Assembly (NCBI GenBank): GCA_946480785.1
Contig: CAMLLD010000083.1
Span: 1-24,760 of the forward strand
Origin: an uncultured Blastocatellia bacterium
GTDB lineage: Bacteria > Acidobacteriota > Blastocatellia > Pyrinomonadales > Pyrinomonadaceae
Length of the DNA: 24,760 nucleotides
Direction of reading: 5' to 3'
Of the stretch, positions 8,998 through 17,978 are shown piece by piece (within the stretch, counting starts at the first letter, position 1; the number at the start of each line of letters is the position of its first letter). Below the pieces are notes generated by a model, which ran no database searches, was not told the DNA's origin, and saw only the letters and a list, made by a program, of their open reading frames with translations. Position numbers and translations under genes: made by a program.

Positions 8998-9588
8998 TTA
9001 CCGGTTTTCGTCGAGACGCGTTTTCGCTTCCTGGATCATCGCTTTGACTTTCGCGAGGTCGTCGAGCGTCATGGTCTGCGTCGCGCGATCACAGATGCCG
9101 GTCGCAAGGAGCACCGCAGTGCCGCTGCGCGTTTGCCGAAACACGGCGATCTCCAGGTCGCCTAACGTCGTGTAGCGCGCTTCGAAGCCCGGCATGCGCG
9201 TCGTCGTTTCGTCAACGCGCACCATCGCGTCGATCGCATTCAGCAGCGGCTCAATCTCTTCGTAATCGACAAAGGCGCGGTTGTCATCCACTCGCCCGCC
9301 TTCTTTGTCCAGTGAGACGACGATGCCGCGCGCCCGCCCTGTCCCGTTCATCTCGCGCATGTCGACCGCATCGATGCGCACACCGCGCACTTCGATCGTG
9401 GTAATACGCGTGAACGCTTTGATGATGACAATGCCGTGTCGCTCCTCCAGCGCTTCGAGTTTTGTGCGCGGTTCGTACGGCTCGCAACCGACCTTGCGCC
9501 AAAATTCCGGTCCGGGCCGTTGTGCTAATGCCGAAGTGCAGGCGAACAGACTAAGAGCTAAGAAAAGAACGACACGCGTGGGATGCAT
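8998..9588 (-). CDS. Small exported protein of unknown function
   Basis: The 196-residue product has a clear signal peptide (about 1-22, LFLALSLFACTSALAQ, cut after ALA). The Cys inside the hydrophobic core is a poor lipobox. The mature part is mixed alpha/beta with two Cys (GCEPYEP near the start and TGICDRA near the end) that could form a disulfide in the periplasm. No catalytic motif or known domain is recognised. The start is well supported by AAGGAG about nine bases upstream of the ATG. It is the downstream neighbour of the S9 peptidase gene on the same strand, but a strong terminator lies between them, so it is probably transcribed alone. Confidence 0.8.
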   Translation of the reverse strand: MHPTRVVLFLALSLFACTSALAQRPGPEFWRKVGCEPYEPRTKLEALEERHGIVIIKAFTRITTIEVRGVRIDAVDMREMNGTGRARGIVVSLDKEGGRVDDNRAFVDYEEIEPLLNAIDAMVRVDETTTRMPGFEARYTTLGDLEIAVFRQTRSGTAVLLATGICDRATQTMTLDDLAKVKAMIQEAKTRLDENR

Positions 9589-9674
9589 GGGAAATCTCTC
9601 CTTCGTAGAGGTTGGGTCGAGCGCCGGGAGAGAAAGTTACAGCGCAATATTCACACTGCAACTGTCCGTGAGTT

Positions 9675-9718
9675 CCAAAAAATCTTAACGGGCGCGCGAA
9701 GTTCGTGCGCGCCCGCTA
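9675..9718 (-). terminator. Rho-independent terminator after the S9 peptidase gene
   Basis: Reading the minus strand just after the S9 stop codon, GCGGGCGCGC pairs with GCGCGCCCGT around a short loop (stem at about 9688-9718). It is followed a few bases later by the T-rich run ATTTTTT (9675-9682 region). The GC-rich stem with a following T-tract is the classic intrinsic terminator form. It separates the S9 peptidase gene from the small exported protein downstream. Confidence 0.85.
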
Positions 9719-9722
9719 AACT

Positions 9723-11792
<2,070 letters not shown>

Positions 11793-11815
11793 GTTCTGCC
11801 TCGTAAAAATGGATT

Positions 11816-11845
11816 TTGAACCAGTTGGGAAAGCGTGGGTATTAT
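11816..11845 (+). promoter_or_regulatory. Promoter of the PlsC-like acyltransferase gene
   Basis: TTGAAC (11816-11821), an 18-bp spacer, and TATTAT (11840-11845). The predicted transcription start falls at about 11851-11853, on or next to the ATG at 11852, so the mRNA is expected to be leaderless. No Shine-Dalgarno sequence lies before that ATG, which agrees with this. The promoter sits in the 59-bp gap shared with the divergent S9 peptidase gene. Confidence 0.6.
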
Positions 11846-11851
11846 TGCACA

Positions 11852-13189
11852 ATGATCCGTCGCCTCATAGTTTCGCTGGTTCGGCTCGCGCTCCGGATCT
11901 ATTTCCAACGCATCGAGGTCACGGGTCTCGAGCACGTGCCGCTCGACACGCCTGTGATCTTCGTTCTCAACCATCCCAACGCTCTCGTCGATCCCGTTTT
12001 TCTCCTTTGCTTAGCGCCGCGCCGCGTTTCGTTTCTGGCGAAAGCGCCGCTGTTTCGCATGCCCTTCATCGGCTATCTCGTGAAAGCGCTCGACTCCTTG
12101 CCAGTTTACCGGCGGCAGGATGAAGGCCAGGACGTGACGAAGAACGAGGAGACGTTTGTCGCCGCGCGCAAACTGCTCGCGAAGGGCGGCACGATTGGCA
12201 TCTGTCCCGAAGGCGTTTCGCACGACGAACCGGGTTTGCGGCCCATCAAGACGGGTGCCGCGCGCATCGCGCTCGCCGCCGCCTCGACCGGCGAGGTCAA
12301 GGATCTGAAGATCGTTCCCGCCGGCCTTTATTACACTTCCAAAACACGCTTCCGCAGTTCCGCCTTGCTCTACTTCGGCGCTCCGTTGGCGGTCACGCCG
12401 GTCGATCTCGAACCCGACGGCAGCCCGCCACGTGAAGCCGTGCGCCAACTCTCGAAACAGATCGAACAGGCGTTGCGCGAAGTGATTCTCGACGCGCGTC
12501 ACGAAGAAGCACTGCAAACGATCGCGCGCGCCGAGCGAATCTTCTCGGCCGAAGCGCAGGACGGCGACAGTTTGAAAGACGAGCTGCGGCTGCAACAACG
12601 CTTTGTGAAGGCGTACGCGATTCTTGAGGGACACCAACCCGAACGCCTGCGGCGACTCGAGCAGCGCATGATTCGTTTTGAAGAAGAGTTGAATCAGGCG
12701 GGAGTCGACGCCGAGGAGCTCGCGCCGCCTTCGTCAACCTGGAACGTGTTCAAGAGCATCATCAAACGATCGCTGTTGTTTCTGTTGCTGCTCGGACCCG
12801 CGCTCGCCGGCACAATCGCGCACTATCCCGCTTACCGGCTCGGTGGTTATCTCGCGACGAAGTTCTCGCGCGACTCGGAAGACGTCGTCTCGACGATCAA
12901 GATCATCTCGGCGATGCTGCTGTTTCCGCTGACGTGGCTGGTGCTGGCGGTAACGGGTTACTTGTTGCTCGGCTGGTGGGCCGCGGCGCTCGCCCTGCTC
13001 GTGATTCCGGTCTCCGGCTATCTGGCGATCATCTTCTTTGAAGACCTGGAGCGATCGATCGCGGGCCTGCGGGTGTTGACGTTCTTTCTGGTGAGGAGAC
13101 GATTCTTTGTTCGACTGCTGGCTGAACGTAAGGCTATTAGAAACGAGATCGTCTCCCTGGGCAAAGAAAGTCCGATTGCGAGTGAATAA
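11852..13189 (+). CDS. PlsC-type 1-acyl-glycerol-phosphate acyltransferase with C-terminal membrane domain
   Basis: The 445-residue protein has an N-terminal LPLAT/PlsC acyltransferase domain (about 1-230) that would transfer a fatty acyl group to lysophosphatidic acid or a similar acceptor at the inner membrane. The catalytic H-x4-D motif is NHPNALVD. The second block is PLFRMPFIGYLVKALDSLPV, and the acceptor-binding block is GTIGICPEGVSHDEP. A central, charged helical region (about 225-300) is followed by three or four hydrophobic helices (about 305-420), much longer than the compact E. coli PlsC of about 245 residues. The added membrane domain suggests a lipid-remodelling enzyme rather than the housekeeping PlsC. 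The ATG at 11852 is preferred to an upstream in-frame TTG because that TTG is part of the -35 box. Confidence 0.9.
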   Translation: MIRRLIVSLVRLALRIYFQRIEVTGLEHVPLDTPVIFVLNHPNALVDPVFLLCLAPRRVSFLAKAPLFRMPFIGYLVKALDSLPVYRRQDEGQDVTKNEETFVAARKLLAKGGTIGICPEGVSHDEPGLRPIKTGAARIALAAASTGEVKDLKIVPAGLYYTSKTRFRSSALLYFGAPLAVTPVDLEPDGSPPREAVRQLSKQIEQALREVILDARHEEALQTIARAERIFSAEAQDGDSLKDELRLQQRFVKAYAILEGHQPERLRRLEQRMIRFEEELNQAGVDAEELAPPSSTWNVFKSIIKRSLLFLLLLGPALAGTIAHYPAYRLGGYLATKFSRDSEDVVSTIKIISAMLLFPLTWLVLAVTGYLLLGWWAAALALLVIPVSGYLAIIFFEDLERSIAGLRVLTFFLVRRRFFVRLLAERKAIRNEIVSLGKESPIASE

Positions 13190-13247
13190 GGGTTAACTGA
13201 TCAGCGACCGCTGTGAAGGGGGATTCGGTCGAACGCGAGTATGAGAA

Positions 13248-13583
13248 TTATTTCTTGCGCGCTTTGGTCTTCGACGATTTGGAGGTCTTCGTCGATGATT
13301 TGGTCGAGCGTTTCTTCGTGCCGCCTCCGCTACCGCTGCGGTTCACGCTTCTGCCTCTGCGACCTTCGCTCCGCAACTTACCCATTTCCATCAATTGTTC
13401 ATAAGCCCCACGAACAACGTTGCGCGCTACATTGAGTGTGTTGGCCAGGTCACGTTCGCTGGGAAGCAGAGTTCCCGCTGCTAACGTTCCCGCATCAATA
13501 AGCTCGTCGAGTTGTTCGCGAATCTGGCGTGTCATCGACTCCGGTCGTTTCCGATTGACACGAACGTTCAGTTTCGTCGCCAC
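13248..13583 (-). CDS. Minimal GntR-type winged-helix regulator with Lys/Ser-rich tail
   Basis: The 111-residue protein starts with GTG, supported by GGGAG eight bases upstream. Residues about 10-75 form a GntR winged-helix DNA-binding domain (SMTRQIREQLDELIDAG, LLPSERDLANTLNVARNVV, AYEQLMEMGKL). No effector-binding or aminotransferase domain follows. The last 30 or so residues are almost only Lys, Ser, Thr, Arg and Gly, like histone-H1 or AlgP tails, and could bind DNA nonspecifically. Its promoter contains a palindrome of GntR operator type (13649-13661), so it probably represses its own gene. Ligand and other targets are unknown. A neighbouring target such as the P1 peptidase/antiporter operon is possible but unproven. 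Confidence 0.88.
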   Translation of the reverse strand: MATKLNVRVNRKRPESMTRQIREQLDELIDAGTLAAGTLLPSERDLANTLNVARNVVRGAYEQLMEMGKLRSEGRRGRSVNRSGSGGGTKKRSTKSSTKTSKSSKTKARKK

Positions 13584-13627
13584 CGTGTTGCTCCCTTCAA
13601 GAGATTTAGTTGTGGGGGTTCAAGTGG

Positions 13628-13656
13628 ATTCTAAGCAGGGCCATCACGAGTGTCAA
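13628..13656 (-). promoter_or_regulatory. Near-consensus promoter of the GntR-like gene
   Basis: On the minus strand, TTGACA (13656-13651), a 17-bp spacer, and TAGAAT (13633-13628). The -35 matches consensus at all six positions and the -10 at five of six. The predicted start is near 13621, giving a leader of about 38 bases that contains the Shine-Dalgarno sequence. It is the strongest promoter-like sequence in the window. Confidence 0.8.
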
Positions 13657-13661
13657 ACACT
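13649..13661. promoter_or_regulatory. Palindromic operator candidate overlapping the -35 box
   Basis: AGTGTCAAACACT is a perfect 5-bp inverted repeat around a 3-base centre. It overlaps the -35 hexamer of the GntR-like gene. GntR-family operators commonly have GT...AC half-sites, and this contains GTGT-N3-ACAC. Repressor binding here would block RNA polymerase, so autorepression is the natural reading. This is inference from position and symmetry. Confidence 0.5.
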
Positions 13662-13733
13662 TTTCCGGCGAGTAAGAAAAGGTTAGACCACCGTGAACTT
13701 GTCGTGATAGACGAATTGGGCCAACACGCTTTA

Positions 13734-14903
13734 TCAACGGACCAGGCCGTGCTTGCGTAGAATCTCGACCGTGCGGTCCAACGGCAGCGCCTCGACGGTA
13801 TGGCCCTTGCCGCTGATGGTCGTGGCCTTGAACAGCGAGTTGTAGATGGCTTCTTCGGTCGACTCGATCACCGCGAGGAACAACGGCGACATCGCGTCGT
13901 TTGCGACGGTTTTGACACTGCGCGGCGTGTTGCGTTCGCTTTGGCTTGGGGTACGGATGCGAACGTCTTCGGCAGTCGAGAAGGCGATGGCGTAGTCGCC
14001 GCTGCCGTTGCTGCCGGCCGCGCCCGTGCGGGCCAGTCCCATCATCGCGCGCGCGGCCATGCGCTCGAGGTTGCGCGCGTCGACCGGCGCGTCAGTGGCG
14101 ATAACGATGATGATCGAGCCATCGGCGTCTGTTTCTTTGCGGTCGCTTTTGTGTGCCGCCTGGTTGAGTTCTTCGCGGAGGTAGTAACGGTCCAACTCCT
14201 GGCCGACCGGCGCGCCGTTGATCGTCAGCACGCCGCCGAAGTTCGTTTGCACGAGCACGCCGACGGTGTAACCACCGAGTTTGGCCGGCAGTTTCCTCGA
14301 CGCCGTGCCGATGCCGCCCTTGAATCCGAAAGCGACGGTGCCGGTGCCCGCGCCGACCGAGCCTTCCAAAACCGCGCCCGTTTTTGCGCTTTTGATCGCC
14401 GCGAGCACGTCGTCGCGGGTGATGTGACGGCCGCGAATGTCATTTAAATAGCCGTCATTGGTTTCGCCGACGAGGGGATTGATCGACTGCACGTCTTCGT
14501 TGCCGGGCAGCGCGAGCATGTAGTCGAGCAGGTAATCGGCGACGCGCGGCACGCTGAGAGTCGAGGTCAGAAGAATCGGCGTTTCGATCTCGCCGAGTTC
14601 GTTGACTTGGGTCGAACCGGCGAGTTTGCCGAAGCCGTTGCCGACGAACACCGCGCCCGGAACCTTCTCGCGAAAGAGATTACCGCCGTGCGGCAGAATC
14701 GCCGTGACGCCCGTGCGCACGTTGTCGCCGCGAATCAAAGTCGTGTGGCCTACGAGCACGCCGTTGACGTCGGTGATCGCGTTGAGTGGACCAGGCGGAA
14801 GAATGCCGACTTTGATTCCGAGGTCGCGAGCGCGCGGTCTGTTCTGACTTTGAGCGGGGAGTCCGGCAAGCATGATCAGCAGGATGGTCAGCAGTTGTTT
14901 CAT
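13734..14903 (-). CDS. P1 family (S58, DmpA-like) peptidase, exported
   Basis: The 389-residue protein has a signal peptide (MKQLLTILLIMLAGLPAQSQ) and an S58/DmpA fold. This is the N-terminal-nucleophile family of L-aminopeptidase/D-esterases and beta-peptidyl aminopeptidases that self-cleave before a Ser. The family motifs NAITDVNGVLVGHTTL, GSVGAGTGTVAFGFKGGIG and DADGSIIIVIATDAPV are present. The last holds the likely cleavage site and nucleophile, Gly262-Ser263. The ATG at 14903 begins the signal peptide and lacks a Shine-Dalgarno sequence. However, it overlaps by ATGA with the stop of the read-through frame of the upstream antiporter-rhodanese gene, so translation is probably coupled to that gene. 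Confidence 0.93.
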   Translation of the reverse strand: MKQLLTILLIMLAGLPAQSQNRPRARDLGIKVGILPPGPLNAITDVNGVLVGHTTLIRGDNVRTGVTAILPHGGNLFREKVPGAVFVGNGFGKLAGSTQVNELGEIETPILLTSTLSVPRVADYLLDYMLALPGNEDVQSINPLVGETNDGYLNDIRGRHITRDDVLAAIKSAKTGAVLEGSVGAGTGTVAFGFKGGIGTASRKLPAKLGGYTVGVLVQTNFGGVLTINGAPVGQELDRYYLREELNQAAHKSDRKETDADGSIIIVIATDAPVDARNLERMAARAMMGLARTGAAGSNGSGDYAIAFSTAEDVRIRTPSQSERNTPRSVKTVANDAMSPLFLAVIESTEEAIYNSLFKATTISGKGHTVEALPLDRTVEILRKHGLVR

Positions 14904-16585
14904 CGGGCAGAGACGGAGGCCGCGGAGCGACGCAGCGGTTCGACCGGCAGCTTCGCATCGAGCCACGCGTTCCAGCCGCCGAGGAGCGCCCGCGCTTTGG
15001 TCCAACCTGCTTGTCGAAGTTCCTGCGCCACCCGGGCGCTGGTCGCTTCGTTTGGTCAAGCACAGTAGGCGATCAGCCACGCCTCCTTTGGCAGTCGTAG
15101 TTCGCGTGCTTGTTCGACGACGTGGTCGGGCGGCATGCGGACCGCGCCTTGGGCCATCGACTCGCTTGTTTCGAGACTGCGTTCGGTGCGCACGTCGAGC
15201 AGGATCAGCGGCTCGCCGAGCCGGCGCAGGCGTTCGAGTTCGTCGAGCGTGATTGTTTGCGCGCCGGGTTCGGAAGCGGCTTCGGTGACTCGTGACGGCG
15301 CGGCGGCAGCGACTGGCTGGACCACGGTTGGTTCCCCGCGTTGGAGTTCAGTCACACGCGTCGCGGCGGCGGTTTCAAGCTCCGGCGGCGTTTGCTTCGA
15401 CTTGTCTTCCTTGCAGAAACGCGCGAGCAACATCGGCGACCCGCCGTGAATCACCACCGACAACAGCACGATCAACGAACATACGGCGAAGAGTCTGTCG
15501 CTGCCCGGCAAACCGGCAAACACCGGAATCAGCACCAGCAGCAGGGAACTGAGTCCGCTTGGTCCAAACCACGCGATCAGCAAACGCCCGCGACGATCGA
15601 CGTGCGAACCGATCAGCGAGAGCAGATAAATCGGGATCCGAATCAGCATCGCCACGACCGCGAAGATCACGGTGGGCCAGTTGAGACCGGAGAAGCCCGT
15701 CCAGATCAACGAGCTGCCGAAGATCACGAATGTAAACAACAGCAGCATCTCCGCGGTCACGCCGCCATACTCGATGAAGCAGTCGCAGAGTTCGACGTCG
15801 AGCGCGGCGATTGTCATTCCGGCGGCGAACGCGGCGAGAAAACCGCTGCCGTGAACTGCTTCGGCGGCCGCGTAAGCGGTGAAGGCGACGCCAAGCGAGT
15901 AGAGCGATTCGTAGTCGCGCCGCACACCCGTGCGTTTGCGAACGAGATCAAGGGCGGCGACCGCGACGAGCCCGATGGCGATGCCCGCGCCGGGACCGAG
16001 AATGAAGAGATCTAAGCCGAGCTTTGCGAGACTGCCGCCGACCTCGGGATGACCGCTGACGGCGAGCGCGATGAAGACGATCGGCAACAGCACGACGTCG
16101 TTGAGTCCGCTTTCGAGTTGGAGCGCCTGCCGTGCTGCATCCGGAATATCGCGGCGGCGTAGCAGTCCGCGCAACAGCACGGGATCCGTGGAAGCGAGGG
16201 CCGCGCCGAGAATCGCGGCATAAGCGGGCGGCACTTTCAGCAACCACCACGCGGCGAGCGCGGTGACCGCGGCGCACAGGACCGTGCCCGGGCCGAGCAT
16301 GCGAAACGCGAGACCGCTGCGGCGGCGGACCTCGTTGATATTGAGCGCCACTGCGTCAGTGAACAGGACCAGTGTCAGGCTCAACGTCGCGACGACTCGC
16401 ACGATTGGCGAGTCGAGCGTGATGTTGAAGACGTTGAGGCCGGCTGGTCCGAGGGCCGCGCCTATCGCGATGAACACCGCGACCTGCGGAAAGCCGCTGC
16501 GATCGATCACGCCCGACAGCAACGCCGACACGACAATAACAATGCCGATCAGCGCCAGACCTGCGACTATGAATTCACCCGACAT
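14900..16585 (-). CDS. Cation/proton antiporter fused to rhodanese domain, with in-frame TGA (candidate selenoprotein)
   Basis: Residues about 1-415 form a CPA-type Na+(K+)/H+ antiporter with many membrane helices. The ion-site motifs are STDPV (Asp134) and ESGLND (Asn162-Asp163). A linker leads to a rhodanese domain from about 445 (ITLDELERL, LILLDVRTE). At codon 510 (15056-15058) a TGA interrupts right after the active-site Cys508: YCA-TGA-PNEATSA. A conventional reading stops there (509 residues) and loses half the rhodanese fold. The same frame continues without a stop for 51 codons with typical rhodanese sequence (VAQELRQAGW, LLGGWNAWL). It ends with TGA at 14900-14902, overlapping the next ATG. 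The TGA stands where relatives, as I recall them, have Cys (Y-C-x-C-P-x-E). The full product would be 561 residues with Sec510. A recent nonsense mutation is the alternative. The start at 16585 excludes an upstream repeat-encoded extension. Confidence 0.85.
15022..15042 (-). promoter_or_regulatory. bSECIS-like hairpin downstream of the in-frame TGA
   Basis: Beginning 14 bases after the TGA on the minus strand, CCA-GCGCC-CGGGT-GGCGC-AGG folds into a five-bp GC stem, extended by two further C-G pairs past one A-A mismatch. The five-base apical loop CGGGT lies 22-26 bases after the TGA. Bacterial SECIS elements place a G-containing (often GU-containing) loop about 16-37 bases after UGA on a stem of at least four pairs, so position and loop both fit. 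GC-rich coding DNA forms such hairpins easily, so this is supporting rather than decisive evidence. Confidence 0.45.
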
Positions 16586-16621
16586 GTTTGTGACCCGATG
16601 TTTGTAGCCCGATGCTTGTAG
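16578..16621. repeat. Degenerate 14-16 bp direct repeats at the antiporter start
   Basis: Three consecutive copies of a CCCGATGTTTGTAG-like unit: 16578-16593 (diverged, with two extra bases), 16594-16607 and 16608-16621. The first copy contains the CAT that is the antiporter start codon in reverse. The repeat therefore runs right up to, and supplies, the first codons (Met-Ser-Gly). No Shine-Dalgarno sequence survives here. Confidence 0.6.
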
Positions 16622-16663
16622 CCTGCGGCAGATGGTAATCGTTGACGCCCGCTTTTCGCCAGC

Positions 16664-16740
16664 GCGACCGTCTGCCCACCGCGGCCGTCTGCCCACCGCG
16701 ACCGTCTGCCCACCGCGACCGTCCGCCCACCGCGGCCGGA
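16664..16740. repeat. 17-bp tandem repeat, four copies plus a partial copy
   Basis: The unit GCGACCGTCTGCCCACC occurs at 16664, 16681, 16698 and 16715, with a fifth partial copy from 16732. Copies differ by one base (GCGGCC in copy 2, GTCCGC in copy 4). The array is GC-rich and open in several frames, which creates false N-terminal extensions of the antiporter reading frame (repeated RWADGRGGQT-like peptide). It lies in the 574-bp intergenic region between the divergent antiporter and membrane/KAP/CHAT operons. Confidence 0.9.
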
Positions 16741-16762
16741 TTCGGTAGAGGTTGGTCCGCAT

Positions 16763-17044
16763 TGAACGCCGAAGGCGTTAACCAATGGAAGCCCAGGGTT
16801 GCTTCAACCCTGGGGTCAACACCAGCAACGGTCGCAACTCTGAAAGAGTTAGCCAACGCTTTCAGCGTTTGAAGTGCTTCCACGTCGCGTAACCCAGGGT
16901 TGTGGCAACCCTGGGGTCAACACCAGCAATGGTCGCAACTCTGAAAGAGTTAGCCAACGCTTTCAGCGTTTGAAGCGCTTCCACGTCGCGTAACCCAGGG
17001 TTGTGGCAACCCTGGGCTCGAACTAGCGAACGCCTTCGGCGTTC
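16763..17044. repeat. REP-like palindrome cluster: two-and-a-bit copies of a 101-bp unit
   Basis: The unit begins CCCAGGGTTG at 16792 and recurs at 16893 and 16994, an exact 101-bp period. The third copy is cut short after the first palindrome. Each full unit holds three perfect palindromes: CCCAGGGTT/AACCCTGGG, AACTCTGAAAGAGTT and AACGCTTTCAGCGTT. The block is bounded by two more palindromes, AACGCCGAAGGCGTT (16765-16779) and GAACGCCTTCGGCGTTC (17028-17044). The near-identical copies imply recent duplication. Such palindromes are typical of REP/RAYT-type elements, but no transposase is in the window. No gene is visible in 16586-17159. Confidence 0.88.
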
Positions 17045-17118
17045 AAGTCACGACCCTGCGCGGCTGGTAGTGATGCAGTTTCGGCGTAAATGCACCAGCA
17101 CCGTCGCGGCTGAATTCA

Positions 17119-17146
17119 TTGACAAACTCTTGCGGCTGAATATAGT
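17119..17146 (+). promoter_or_regulatory. Strong promoter of the membrane/KAP/CHAT operon
   Basis: TTGACA (17119-17124), a 16-bp spacer, and TATAGT (17141-17146): six of six and five of six matches to the sigma-70 consensus. The predicted start is near 17153, about seven bases before the ATG at 17160. There is no Shine-Dalgarno sequence, so the first gene would be translated from a nearly leaderless message. Confidence 0.75.
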
Positions 17147-17159
17147 CATTGGCCGATTC

Positions 17160-17978
17160 ATGGCCGCTCCTCAGCCAACACCGCCAACTGCAAATGAAAG
17201 CACGCGCCGGTCTCCGTCGGGTGCGGATCTCGTGCTGCTTCTGTTACTCATTCTCGTCGGCTTCGGCATCTGGGCCGTGGTCGAACGCGGGCTCACCGAG
17301 GCGTTGCGCAATCAGCAGCCGAACGAGCAGAAGATCATGGACGCGCACGGTGTCACGAAAGAGAAGATGGACTTGGCGGAGGTGCAAAACGAGATCGCTG
17401 AGGTACAAAAGTATCTGAACAGCGCTCGGCTTGAAGTTATGAAACAGAGCGCCGCGGTGCAGTCTTTCGTCGGCACATACCCGGAACTTGCAAACTCAAC
17501 GCTGTCCAACAACGTTCCCGCCGATAGTGTGCGCGCCTATGTGGAGACGAAACGGCAATCGCAAGCGGCAAACAGTTTAGTTGCGTCTCTCGAACAGCGA
17601 CTTGAAACGTCGAAAACACGAGCAAATGCGATCGGCTCGCAGTTGGAGAACCACCAGGAAGCGGCGCAGTCGCAGTACCGTTGGGCCAACGGCCGCTACG
17701 TCGTACTCAAGCGGCTTGGAACGTTCGTCGCTACGCTCGTCATCGTCATCGCATTGATGGCGCTCGTGCGTTGGGTGCTTTGGTTACTGGCAAAGAACAG
17801 AAGAATGTCGACCGCGGAAGGCTTTCGCCCGTTCGTGTTTGCGTTGGCGGCGCTCGTCGTGCTGTTCGCTTACGATCAGTTCAGTTACGCCGGCGCGGCG
17901 TTCATCGGCATTCTGCTTTTGTTGCTGTGGCTGCGACGGATCAACTGGCCCAACAAGTTGGGCGTGTCAGCGAAATGA
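17160..17978 (+). CDS. Membrane protein with central coiled coil, first gene of KAP/CHAT operon
   Basis: The 272-residue protein is of unrecognised family. A Pro/Ser/Thr-rich N-terminus leads to one membrane helix (about 22-43, LVLLLLLILVGFGIWAVV). A long, charged, heptad-rich region follows (about 55-185, EVQNEIAEVQKYLNSARLE, SLEQRLETSKTRA). Three closely spaced membrane helices come next (about 188-215, 225-243, 246-262), and the tail is short and basic. The coiled-coil domain would sit outside or inside as one block, like a sensor or oligomerisation module. The ATG at 17160 is chosen because it follows the promoter; upstream in-frame codons are repeat DNA. The stop overlaps the KAP NTPase start by ATGA, so the two are translationally coupled and the products probably act together at the membrane. 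Confidence 0.85.
   Translation: MAAPQPTPPTANESTRRSPSGADLVLLLLLILVGFGIWAVVERGLTEALRNQQPNEQKIMDAHGVTKEKMDLAEVQNEIAEVQKYLNSARLEVMKQSAAVQSFVGTYPELANSTLSNNVPADSVRAYVETKRQSQAANSLVASLEQRLETSKTRANAIGSQLENHQEAAQSQYRWANGRYVVLKRLGTFVATLVIVIALMALVRWVLWLLAKNRRMSTAEGFRPFVFALAALVVLFAYDQFSYAGAAFIGILLLLLWLRRINWPNKLGVSAK

Noticed and set aside
11793..11852. Longer start of the S9 peptidase (20 extra residues)
   Set aside because: It would bury the signal peptide and run into the divergent promoter; the ATG at 11792 has GAGG upstream.
13190..13247. Terminator between the acyltransferase and GntR-like genes
   Set aside because: CAGCGACCGCTG has too short a loop and no T-tract, so no convincing intrinsic terminator is seen.
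15056..15058. UGA reassigned to Trp or Gly genome-wide
   Set aside because: Several intact genes here (for example those ending at 1865, 17978, 19288 and 23650) use TGA as the proper stop.
16586..16762. In-frame N-terminal extension of the antiporter
   Set aside because: The added 59 residues are translated tandem repeats, precede the first membrane helix with no conserved feature, and are open only because the array lacks stops.
16792..17020. CRISPR array
   Set aside because: The 101-bp units are repeated whole, without unique spacers, and consist of palindromes; there are only two full copies and no cas genes.
17681..17974. Upstream extension of the KAP NTPase frame
   Set aside because: It overlaps the membrane protein gene in another frame; the ATGA overlap at 17975 is a natural start.
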